The notes under the pieces: generated by a model | Seen by the model: the letters and a program-made list of their open reading frames with translations, nothing else | Told to the model about the DNA's origin: nothing | Databases searched by the model: none | Assembly (NCBI GenBank): GCA_910578385.1 | Contig: CAJTQV010000018.1 | Span: 10,067-59,465, forward strand | DNA: 49,399 nucleotides | Direction of reading: 5' to 3' | From: an uncultured Muribaculaceae bacterium | Lineage (GTDB): Bacteria > Bacteroidota > Bacteroidia > Bacteroidales > Muribaculaceae | Program-made: the position numbers and the translations under genes | Part shown: piece by piece, positions 42,948-49,399 of the stretch | How the letters are laid out: every line of letters begins with the position of its first letter | How positions within the stretch are numbered: position 1 is the first letter of the stretch

Positions 42948-43056
42948 ATACATATTCCTGACATAACCCCAAGAAAGATTACATTAACAGACTCCAAATG
43001 ACGTTTCTAATTAAAATGGCGGTAAAAAGGCCATCGGATAAAAGTCACGGAATTAC

Positions 43057-44616
43057 CTATCGTTTTATCGAGGACTCATCATCTATCCTGTCATAGTCCC
43101 CTTTGTAGCCTACTTCCCATTCCCTGTTCTGGCCTTGACCTGACTCCACGTCATGCGGCTTCCTTATTCCGGAACCGGGCTTTCGTCTGACGGCCGCGTT
43201 TTGTTTTTTGTCCTCGACGGGATTCTTGACAAACTGGAGCCGTCTTATATCGAAGCCCTCGTTTTCAAGATTTATAAGGACGCGGGCTTTCATGTCAAAG
43301 GCATACATTTCTCCCTCAATATCCCGGATTGTAAATCCTGCACTGCGGAGTGTCTGACGGTGTATATAACCTGTGCTGCTGTCAAATATGCTTCTCAGAT
43401 CTGACAGCCGATTATTGTATTGTGTTGTCCTTGTCCCGTTGATTTCCACCATGTGGGGCACAGTCACCTTTCCGATCGAACAGAGAAAGTCCCGCTCCGC
43501 TTCCGTTGCCGGAGCGAATGACTCCACCCATTGAATACGGTTGTTGCGTCTCAGAGCCTCCCACATATGGGAACGGAGAGGACGGCTGTCTCTGCCTCGC
43601 CATATCTGCCCTTGTTTCACATAGGCTTTGTACTGGCGGCTCAGTATGTCGTTAAGCTCGCCGATGGTGATTTTTGGATCATTTGCTAACTGGGCGTCGA
43701 TTTGTGAGTCTATTCTTGCGAACCGTTCATCAGGTGTCGCAAAATCCAGCAGCTCCTTTATCGGATATATCTTGCCTCCGTTGATGACAGCTTTCTTGTT
43801 ATGGTCGATTATCATATAGCCGTATGGAGAATCTTTCTTTCCGAAAAACACAAGCTCGATACCGAATTTCCTTTTCAGTTCATCGGCGAGTTCTTTCTTG
43901 TTGGCGGTCAGGTCTCGGTATTTGGCGAATATGGCGCGGAGCTGTCTCCTGCGCTGGCGGTCGAATGTCGTTGAACGGTAATGTGAGCTGATTTCCTCCA
44001 GCGGTATTTTAAGACACACGGCACCGCCACGTTTTATGGATACCACTCCCTCATTGTCGTAACACTCATAACCGAGCGAGTTCATAAGAGCCTTGAACTG
44101 TGTGATGGATGCGAATTTATAAGACAAGGCTTCTTCCATATCCCTGTGTGCTTTCTCGTTAATGTCGTTTCCAAGCAACCGCTCGACCACACGTTGCGAC
44201 CTTACCCGTTCATGGTTATGGTCTATCTTGCGACCGTCCGGTGCCACACGCGATGTTATTATATGTATATGTGTGTTGTCAGTATCGGTATGTCCGTAAA
44301 CCAGCAGGAGCTGTCCTTCTTCTCCATATCCCATCTCCCGGAGATATTCATGGGCGAAGTCCAGAAGTTCCTGTTCCGTCTTTTCGTGTCCCCGGCATGA
44401 AAACGCCATGTGGAACTGCGCTTTCTTGATTCTCGGATTTTTGGAAGAGTAATTTTCAAGATAGGCGACGAGGTCGTCGGGGGTATGGTGTCCCAACATT
44501 TCGACCGCATCAAAATTTTTCATTTCCAGCAGATGTGCCGAGCCTTTGGCTACCTTGCGTTCATTATATCCGACTGCATGGAAGCAGGTGCTTGAAGGAA
44601 GTATTGTCGCTATCAT
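43057..44616 (-). CDS. Relaxase (MOB_P-like, MobB-type)
   Basis: 519 residues. The N-terminal relaxase domain (about 1-200) has NERKVAKGSAHLL, AQFHMAFSCRG and the metal-binding three-His motif: His109 in YGHTDTDNT, with His116 and His118 in THIHII. The nicking Tyr is not certain by eye (candidate Tyr17). The C-terminal region (about 330-500) is basic. It nicks oriT and pilots the strand. Operon with the accessory gene upstream (start 44717, gap ~100 bp). Confidence 0.93.
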   Translation of the reverse strand: MIATILPSSTCFHAVGYNERKVAKGSAHLLEMKNFDAVEMLGHHTPDDLVAYLENYSSKNPRIKKAQFHMAFSCRGHEKTEQELLDFAHEYLREMGYGEEGQLLLVYGHTDTDNTHIHIITSRVAPDGRKIDHNHERVRSQRVVERLLGNDINEKAHRDMEEALSYKFASITQFKALMNSLGYECYDNEGVVSIKRGGAVCLKIPLEEISSHYRSTTFDRQRRRQLRAIFAKYRDLTANKKELADELKRKFGIELVFFGKKDSPYGYMIIDHNKKAVINGGKIYPIKELLDFATPDERFARIDSQIDAQLANDPKITIGELNDILSRQYKAYVKQGQIWRGRDSRPLRSHMWEALRRNNRIQWVESFAPATEAERDFLCSIGKVTVPHMVEINGTRTTQYNNRLSDLRSIFDSSTGYIHRQTLRSAGFTIRDIEGEMYAFDMKARVLINLENEGFDIRRLQFVKNPVEDKKQNAAVRRKPGSGIRKPHDVESGQGQNREWEVGYKGDYDRIDDESSIKR

Positions 44617-44716
44617 GTGAATATATGATTAAGATAAAATCACGGTTTGGGATTATATGAGTATAAGGAACCGGGGCTATATGATAATTCGGTTATAGTT
44701 GCATCAGATGTTCGGA

Positions 44717-45115
44717 TTATCCGTTCTTCAGTACACTGCGTATTATCTTGCTTACTACATCGGAGTGTTCGGCTATGATTTTATCCATAGTCTTCTTCAA
44801 GCCATCTATGGAAGGTATCAGTACCTCTTTATAATATGTCTCGCTCAACAATCCGGCTACGGAAAGTTCGTTGGCGCGTTTCATTGCCTGGTTGAGATTG
44901 CCGCCGGCCCAGCCAAGTTCGTCCTTGAATCTCCGGCAGAGCGAGGCCATCTCTTCCACGGCTTGCATACGGTCTTTCGCGTCCTTGTCGGAAAACTCCA
45001 CAAGTGCGGCACGGATATACGAGCTTATGCTCCTGAATTCCTTTGAGCGGACTTTGAGCCGTTCAAGTTCGGTGTCGGTAAATAGAATCTCTATTCTGTT
45101 GGTTCTCTTTTCCAT
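44717..45115 (-). CDS. Relaxosome accessory protein, ribbon-helix-helix (MobC/MobA-like)
   Basis: 132 residues. The N-terminal strand-helix-helix (RIEILFTDTELERLKVRSKE then SISSYIRAALVEF) is followed by a conserved helical region GWAGGNLNQAMKRANE, typical of mobilisation accessory proteins that load the relaxase onto oriT. The oriT candidate lies immediately upstream (45175-45321). Confidence 0.9.
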   Translation of the reverse strand: MEKRTNRIEILFTDTELERLKVRSKEFRSISSYIRAALVEFSDKDAKDRMQAVEEMASLCRRFKDELGWAGGNLNQAMKRANELSVAGLLSETYYKEVLIPSIDGLKKTMDKIIAEHSDVVSKIIRSVLKNG

Positions 45116-45174
45116 ATTTTCCAGTGATTAAAAATCGGCGAGTTGCGAGCTGATTTTCTCCGCCCGACAGGGTG

Positions 45175-45321
45175 GCAAGTTACTTTTCTTCGGTAAAACT
45201 CCGTTTTATCCGGGGAAAAGTACAACTTGCTTAACAAATTCTGCACCTTTGGCACGAGTGCCCTGATGCACTCCCGACCTCGCTTCGCGCGGCGAAGTTA
45301 GCTCACTTCGGTTGACCGCGC
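45175..45321. other. oriT: Candidate origin of transfer (oriT)
   Basis: Nested inverted repeats in the 517-bp gap upstream of the mob genes. Arms 45175-45188 (GCAAGTTACTTTTC) and 45215-45230 (GAAAAGTACAACTTGC) pair with a 2-nt bulge and enclose GGTAAAAC/GTTTTATCC (45192-45211). Next come GGCAC/GTGCC (45251-45262), then a two-step stem GCGCGG-CGAAGT (45287-45298) with ACTTCG (45305-45310) and CCGCGC (45316-45321). This structure next to relaxase and accessory genes is typical of oriT. The rest of the gap to 45632 is AT-rich, with a partial operator block at 45323-45335. Confidence 0.65.
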
Positions 45322-45632
45322 ACAAATTCCGAACATAATCTTTTTATCTGACAACTTGGAACATCGGTACTCAATCAAAGAATAATGATTTGCCCTATGT
45401 ATCATACACTCTTATTATCACATACTGTCGTTATCGGATAGTGACTGCTGTTGCTGTCACGACAATCACATTATCATATACAGTGATATGGCTTGTATCA
45501 GAGCATGAAATGATGTGAAAATCAGATGAATATGTACTAAAATAATGGCTTGAAAATTTGCATAAGTCATTGAAATTTAGTATATTTACATACTCGGAGC
45601 ATTACTTCGGGCGATAGTTTGATGATGTTGAA

Positions 45633-45887
45633 ATGGCATTATCAGACTATCTGAACATCATAATATCTCTCACCATGTTCGCACTTCTATTGATGATATA
45701 TCTATTGCCCGTTGCGATAGTCGCAGGATTATTGCTCCGCTTTATCCGATGGTCGCTTGTAATGATTATACGTCTTGCCTGCCGGATTGTGTCTTTGGTA
45801 TGGCGTATGATTTGTTGGCTGCTTCTGCTCGGCTGGAGAGGATTACGGTCGTTGTGGAGACGGTATCGACACAGGACTGCTCCGTGA
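45633..45887 (+). CDS. Small hydrophobic Arg/Trp-rich membrane protein
   Basis: 84 residues: hydrophobic helices at about 8-35 and 37-68, then a basic tail (RGLRSLWRRYRHR). Located after oriT, transcribed away from the mob genes, so it may lie in the leading or lagging region of transfer. No family recognised; a clear promoter was not found. Confidence 0.45.
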   Translation: MALSDYLNIIISLTMFALLLMIYLLPVAIVAGLLLRFIRWSLVMIIRLACRIVSLVWRMICWLLLLGWRGLRSLWRRYRHRTAP

Positions 45888-45998
45888 AATTTTCTTTAAG
45901 GGAGAAAATCAGGAGGGCAGGCATAATCTTCTCCCTGCGGTGGGATTTTTCAGACTGGGAAGCAAGTGGGAAAAACAGTACGGATTTCGGCTGATATG

Positions 45999-46226
45999 CG
46001 CCACCTTTGCCGTCACCTTGACCGACACCTTATCCGCCACTTCTGCCGCCACCATTTCAGACACCCGTTCCGACACATTTACCGCCACTGATACAGACAC
46101 ACTTACATACACTCTTGGGGACACTCTTTCGGACACTTATGGGGACACCTTTGGGGACACTTTTACAGACACCTTTTCCGCCACTTTTTCGGTCAGTGTG
46201 CGCCACCTTTTTCGCCACCTTTTTTG
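45999..46226. repeat. Degenerate 12-bp tandem array, about 19 units
   Basis: Units of 12 bp with core CnGnCACCTTTn (for example CCGACACCTTAT, GGGGACACCTTTGG in register) run without a break in phase. Because 12 is a multiple of three, several frames stay open: one plus frame gives a four-residue Thr/Asp repeat (TDTF-like), another an Arg-His-Leu repeat interrupted by one stop, and the minus strand Lys/Val repeats. I cannot decide that any is translated, so no CDS is called. The array begins about 110 bp after the 45633 gene. Confidence 0.75.
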
Positions 46227-46321
46227 AGGCTCCCGGACACCCGTCCACAGCACCGAACTTTTGCCCGAAAACAGGCGTTCAAGTATGAGAACCACAATTT
46301 TTAATAGTTAAATATTGTTTA

Positions 46322-46356
46322 TTTGGCAAATATTCGGATAATAAGTGTTAATTTTG
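46322..46356 (+). promoter_or_regulatory. Candidate promoter of a short transcript
   Basis: TTTG (46322-46325) and TAATTTTG (46349-46356) are separated by 23 bp, slightly wide. A start near 46361 and the terminator at 46565-46600 would define a transcript of about 240 nt. It could carry a 56-codon frame (46359-46529) or be non-coding. The segment also holds AGGGCAA/TTGCCCT (46384-46399) and two copies of GTGGTACA 12 bp apart (46419-46438). The gap 46228-46321 shows nothing else. Confidence 0.4.
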
Positions 46357-46564
46357 TGATGCTCTCGCAGGTAGTGATAAATCAGGGCAATTTTGCCCTC
46401 CAAAATAGAGCGGAAAATGTGGTACAAACCGTGGTACATTGCTTCTCAATTATATCAACCAACAAATTGAAAATCAACAAGATAACACCACTCTCACAAG
46501 GCCCGCTCGGATCACTAAAGCATGGTTGAGATTCAAAACCAACCGATTGCAGAACAAACCTGCG

Positions 46565-46600
46565 AAGGCGAGATGAATAAATCTCGCCTTTGTTGTTTTT
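46565..46600 (+). terminator. Rho-independent terminator upstream of the MNT/HEPN pair
   Basis: AAGGCGAGAT (46565-46574) pairs perfectly with ATCTCGCCTT (46581-46590) over a 6-nt loop, followed by TGTTGTTTTT. It ends 20 bp before the MNT start codon, so that pair must use a promoter inside or after it, or depend on read-through. Confidence 0.75.
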
Positions 46601-46620
46601 ATGACAAAAGCTTTTGTGTT

Positions 46621-46932
46621 ATGAATGCCGCCACGGATGATTATATACACAAGATAGTTGCTTATTTTAAAGGGCAACCAGTGCTTCGTGCATGGCTGTT
46701 CGGCTCATATTCCCGTGGAGATGAAACCGTGGACAGCGATATCGATTTGCTTGTAGACTATGATAAGAGCCGTCCTTTATCCTTGCTCAGGATTTGCAGC
46801 ATGATTACGGATCTGGAAGACATGCTCGGCAGAAGAGTGGATCTTGTGGAGAACGGCAGGCTCAAGGATTTTGCTGTCGCATCGGTCAACAATGATAAGA
46901 TACTGATTTATGAGAGAGCCAATCAGAGATAA
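46621..46932 (+). CDS. MNT-type nucleotidyltransferase antitoxin
   Basis: 103 residues from the ATG at 46621; a longer open frame runs through the terminator and is rejected. Contains the polymerase-beta-fold motif GSYSRGDETVDSDID (GSx10DxD) and a following conserved region. In MntA/HepT systems this enzyme AMPylates the HEPN toxin on a Tyr, neutralising it. Overlaps the HEPN gene by 23 bp. Confidence 0.9.
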   Translation: MNAATDDYIHKIVAYFKGQPVLRAWLFGSYSRGDETVDSDIDLLVDYDKSRPLSLLRICSMITDLEDMLGRRVDLVENGRLKDFAVASVNNDKILIYERANQR

Positions 46933-47254
46933 AGAACGATTGCAACACATCAATGATGCAATCTGTCGGATTATAGATGGATATCGTGTGCATCAAGGCG
47001 GTATTGAAGAGGGTTCACTTGAGTATTTCGGTATAGTAAAGCTTATAGAGATAATAGGAGAGGCCGTCTACAAGTTGACATTGGAATTCAAGGAATGCCA
47101 TCCTCAGACACCATGGCGTCAGATAGAGCGTATGCGCCACGTCCTTGTCCACGGATATTACACGGTAGGGTGCGAGTTTATAAAAGAGGTCATCGAAACC
47201 GATATCTCCACGTTGAAATCCCAGATCGAGCAATACCTGACGGAAGCAGATTGA
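46910..47254 (+). CDS. HEPN-domain toxin (HepT-like, DUF86)
   Basis: 114 residues, helical. The catalytic/modification motif Rx4HxY is present as Arg76-HVLV-His81-Gly-Tyr83. HepT-type HEPN proteins cleave RNA and are controlled by AMPylation by the partner MNT. The pair stabilises mobile elements or acts in phage defence. Downstream is a region with other defence-type genes. Confidence 0.9.
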   Translation: MREPIRDKERLQHINDAICRIIDGYRVHQGGIEEGSLEYFGIVKLIEIIGEAVYKLTLEFKECHPQTPWRQIERMRHVLVHGYYTVGCEFIKEVIETDISTLKSQIEQYLTEAD

Positions 47255-47382
47255 CAAAACCGCGGGGTACACCTTATTTGCTGCGCAATTCCCACCCTCT
47301 AAACTCAGTTTTTTGTAAAATCAGAGGTTATAATCGCAAGAATTTATACCTTTGGTCAGTTATAATCGTCGTTTTTTTTGTA

Positions 47383-47619
47383 TCAGGCCATAAGAACCAA
47401 ATTGAGAAAAACATGCTTGACATGACACGTTTCCGCAAGAATCAGATATTCTTTGTCAACAAACGCGAGGACGGTTCATCCGACTTATATTCGCTCTACG
47501 ACTATAAAGACTTCCTGGAGAAGATGGATTTGGAAAAAGCCTATCTTCAGGGACGTTTTGATGCAGTACCGTTTCTCTCAAAACAAAATTTGGTAGATAT
47601 TTACCTCTGTACGACCTAA
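47383..47619 (+). pseudogene. 3' relic of an AAA ATPase gene
   Basis: The frame encodes DMTRFRKNQIFFVNKRED ... DLYSLYDYKDF ... YLQGRFDAVPFL. This matches the extreme C-terminus of a class of AAA_15/AAA_21 ATPases that end with LRRDQIWF ... ELYSLSDFK ... YLNGRYGAIPFL. No ATP-binding part precedes it: upstream of about 47383 the similarity stops and the frame enters unrelated sequence. The relic indicates that an earlier ATPase gene was deleted, perhaps replaced by the next ATPase gene. Confidence 0.65.
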
Positions 47620-47636
47620 CTATCAAAATAAATTAG

Positions 47637-47644
47637 TAAATTTG
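47637..47644 (+). promoter_or_regulatory. -7 box before the ATPase gene
   Basis: TAAATTTG ends 6 nt before the ATG at 47651, again implying a very short or absent 5' leader. Confidence 0.45.
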
Positions 47645-47650
47645 CACATT

Positions 47651-48649
47651 ATGGAGAAATCTGCACCTACCAATATCAAGAGCGTTTCGATTAAGAACTT
47701 CAAATCGATCAACTCAATAACGCTTTCTGACTGTCGGCGCATCAATGTGCTGATAGGCAGACCTAATGTGGGCAAAAGCAACCTGTTGGAAGCTCTTGCT
47801 TTATTCGATGTGCCGTATATGGTAAACACATCAAACAAATCGCTTAAAAATCTTGTACGAATAGAGAATACCGCAGATTTGTTTCATAATGGTATATCTA
47901 CATCGCCCATAGAGGTATTGGCAGATGGTAGTTCTCTGGCTGTAAATCGTAGCGCGAACAATGGACTGACTGTTGACATATCAATAAATGGCGACATATC
48001 TAAATATGCTTTCACTCCATCGTTAAATCTCTCAACAAAGAAAGAGCCGACAGTATTGCCGGATATACTTGCTTACTTTTTCCCGAAGCATTTTGTGGCT
48101 GAATCCTCAAATGCAGGGTTTCTTCTTCCTCCCTCTGGAGTAAATCTGATGGAAACAGTGGCTAAGCTGCCTGACCTAAAATCAAATCTTGCAGAGCTGT
48201 TCCACGGATATGGGTTGAAGATGATGTTTGATTCCGGCTCACAGCAAATAAAGGCAATGAGAGAAAACGGCCTTGATATGTTTCTTGTCCCCTTCAATTC
48301 TCTTGCTGATTCTCTGCAAAGACTGATATTCTACAAATCCGCAATTGATAGCAACCGGAATAAAGTTATATGCTTTGAAGAACCGGAGGCGCATACTTTT
48401 CCGCCCTATATATCAAATGTTGTCAACGATATAATAGCAAGTGAAGATAACCAGTTCTTCATCACTACACACAGCCCTTATGTTATGAGTGCGTTATTGG
48501 AAAGTGCTGGTGACGACTTGGCTGTGTTCGTTGTCGATATGGAAAATAATGCAACGGTCATAAGTCGTCTTTCAGAGCAACAGCTTCAGGAAGCATACGA
48601 CAACGGCATGGATATGTTCTATAACCTTGAAGCATATCTTGACAAATGA
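47651..48649 (+). CDS. AAA family ATPase (OLD/RecF-like), candidate defence gene
   Basis: 332 residues from the ATG at 47651 (an upstream TTG at 47642 lies inside the -7 box). Walker A GRPNVGKS at 36-43, Walker B with ICFEEPEAH at about 239-247 and a FITTHSP H-loop near 270-276, the pattern of ABC-like AAA_15/AAA_21 ATPases. The stop overlaps the next gene (ATGA). Such ATPases commonly act with a nuclease or toprim partner in anti-phage systems, for example PARIS. Confidence 0.88.
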   Translation: MEKSAPTNIKSVSIKNFKSINSITLSDCRRINVLIGRPNVGKSNLLEALALFDVPYMVNTSNKSLKNLVRIENTADLFHNGISTSPIEVLADGSSLAVNRSANNGLTVDISINGDISKYAFTPSLNLSTKKEPTVLPDILAYFFPKHFVAESSNAGFLLPPSGVNLMETVAKLPDLKSNLAELFHGYGLKMMFDSGSQQIKAMRENGLDMFLVPFNSLADSLQRLIFYKSAIDSNRNKVICFEEPEAHTFPPYISNVVNDIIASEDNQFFITTHSPYVMSALLESAGDDLAVFVVDMENNATVISRLSEQQLQEAYDNGMDMFYNLEAYLDK

Positions 48650-49185
48650 ACCAACGCGCAGACTATATAATTCCGGAATGTTATGTCGATACCAACCTTG
48701 TAGAGACGTTGGTATGTAAAGCCGGTTGTAACCATCAGAAAGGTTGCAATCAGGTAGCAAAAGTCATGCAGGAAAAATTTGCAGACAGATTTGCTGTTGG
48801 AATAATCGACGCAGACAAGCGAAAGCCGAGCTATCTCAATAGTTTTAATGAGATTGCATCAAGTGAACATATTAAATTGTTCAGGCATTCTTCTCGCCCA
48901 CACTTTATAATCCTCGTTCATCCGGCAATAGATGGATTCATACTTTCGTGTGCGGAAGCCGGTAGTGTAGATCTGACTGAATTCGAACTATCTCCAGTCT
49001 TAAAAGAGTTCACTGCACAAACTAAAAACGTGATGTCGAATAAAGACTCTCGTTTCAAAAGGTTATTCAAGTCAATGGAAAATGTTGGCGAGATTGGACT
49101 GATGAAAAATATTATCTCATATTTGGTTCGTACAACATATGCAGCATCTAACGATAATCTATCTGCTATTTTCAATATAGAATAA
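48646..49185 (+). CDS. Partner protein of the ATPase, possible toprim-like effector
   Basis: 179 residues. PECYVDTNLVETLV near the N-terminus and VGIIDADKRKPSYL (about 52-65) could supply the Glu and Asp-x-Asp of a toprim-type metal site; HFIILVHPAIDGFIL follows. The C-terminal part is helical. I recognise no family with confidence. Translational coupling to the ATPase gene suggests a two-gene unit. If toprim-like, it would be the effector in an ATPase-gated defence system. Confidence 0.65.
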   Translation: MNQRADYIIPECYVDTNLVETLVCKAGCNHQKGCNQVAKVMQEKFADRFAVGIIDADKRKPSYLNSFNEIASSEHIKLFRHSSRPHFIILVHPAIDGFILSCAEAGSVDLTEFELSPVLKEFTAQTKNVMSNKDSRFKRLFKSMENVGEIGLMKNIISYLVRTTYAASNDNLSAIFNIE

Positions 49186-49318
49186 TATACGATAGGCCAT
49201 TGAGCAAGTAGTGAGGGAGCAATAAATCCGGAAAAACATAGAAATAAATAGGCTTAATTAACAGTCTTTTTCGGGATGTTTTGATGCTGTGCCTTTATCA
49301 TTGGTCTTGATTTTAATA

Positions 49319-49399
49319 TCAATACCAATCATGTTTCTCATTACGGTTTATAGCTGCAATTTCAGCCATTTCCTCAGCAGATAACTCAAAGTCAAAGAT
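49319..49399 (-). CDS. Aldo/keto reductase, C-terminal fragment (runs off the window)
   Basis: 26 codons from the right edge to TGA at 49319-49321. The peptide IFDFELSAEEMAEIAAI followed by NRNEKHDWY is typical of the C-terminus of aldo/keto reductases (FDFxLSxEEMxxI). The gene starts outside the window. Between 49186 and 49318 I see no gene. Confidence 0.6.
   Translation of the reverse strand: MFDFELSAEEMAEIAAINRNEKHDWY

Noticed and set aside
45909..46248. Protein-coding genes in the 12-bp repeat array
   Set aside because: Any frame stays open in a period-12 array; no start signal or conserved domain was seen, and frames on both strands are equally open.
46522..46620. Longer start for the MNT antitoxin
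   Set aside because: It would run through a perfect rho-independent terminator; the ATG at 46621 gives the normal family length.
46228..46620. Attachment site of the element
   Set aside because: Short direct repeats (GTGGTACA) and a terminator are suggestive, but there is no integrase and no second copy in the window to define a core.
1..49399. tRNA or rRNA genes
   Set aside because: No cloverleaf with TTCGA-type arm or rRNA segment was found by eye on either strand; short tRNAs could still be missed.

Overview
The window is a large piece of a conjugative element from a member of the Bacteroidota, most likely the order Bacteroidales. The evidence is tet(Q), a tra operon of the Bacteroides type (TraE-TraO families), a GLPGLI protein paired with a TonB-dependent receptor, and many Bacteroidota promoters (TTTG about 20 bp upstream of TAnnTTTG). 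No integrase, excisionase, rteA/rteB or recognisable replication initiator is present, so the sequence does not say whether it is an integrated ICE or a plasmid.

Left accessory/core mosaic (1-15905). Three blocks share one architecture: accessory cargo, then a long structured non-coding leader, then a minus-strand core operon, in two cases ended by the same GC-rich hairpin. Copy 1 of a ~0.65-kb direct repeat (1-625) is followed by tet(Q) (653-2578). Copy 2 (4331-5026) is the apparent transcribed leader of a four-gene operon (2948-4263), with a canonical promoter at its outer edge. A diverged relative (about 13680-13931) leads into a parB-like gene (11689-13641). Cargo at the outer edges is tet(Q), a TonB receptor/GLPGLI/two-component/outer-membrane-protein cluster (5110-11526), and four small AT-rich genes (14183-15905).

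DNA-processing operon (22862-15980, minus): DUF3945-type proteins (one with a MutS-I-like domain), an ArdC-like zincin, a toprim protein, a TraI-like periplasmic protein, a zinc-ribbon protein and an Hc1 histone-like protein. Divergent from it are a glucosaminidase (a plausible cell-wall hydrolase for transfer) and an AlbA_2/HATPase protein.

Transfer region (25278-41628, minus): ParA, a DUF3408-like protein, an HTH protein and a small membrane protein; then traE, traF, traG (VirB4), a TraI-like protein, two exported proteins, traJ, traK, traL, traM, traN and traO; then the T4CP and TraX. A YafQ-type toxin-antitoxin pair lies in the opposite direction between traO and the T4CP gene. Four 19-bp-period iterons precede traE. 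A 43-bp box with fixed spacing lies upstream of both the parA operon and the DNA-processing operon, suggesting co-regulation.

Mobilisation and right flank (41700-49399): an AT-rich insertion, a MOB_P-like relaxase, its ribbon-helix-helix accessory protein and an oriT candidate with nested inverted repeats; then a 12-bp-period tandem array, a MNT/HEPN pair, a truncated ATPase relic, an intact ATPase plus a possible toprim-like partner (candidate defence pair), and the C-terminus of an aldo/keto reductase at the edge.

The most novel points are the repeated structured leader family, the shared 43-bp operator, and a group of genes whose -7 box lies exactly 4 nt before the start codon, which implies leaderless mRNAs.
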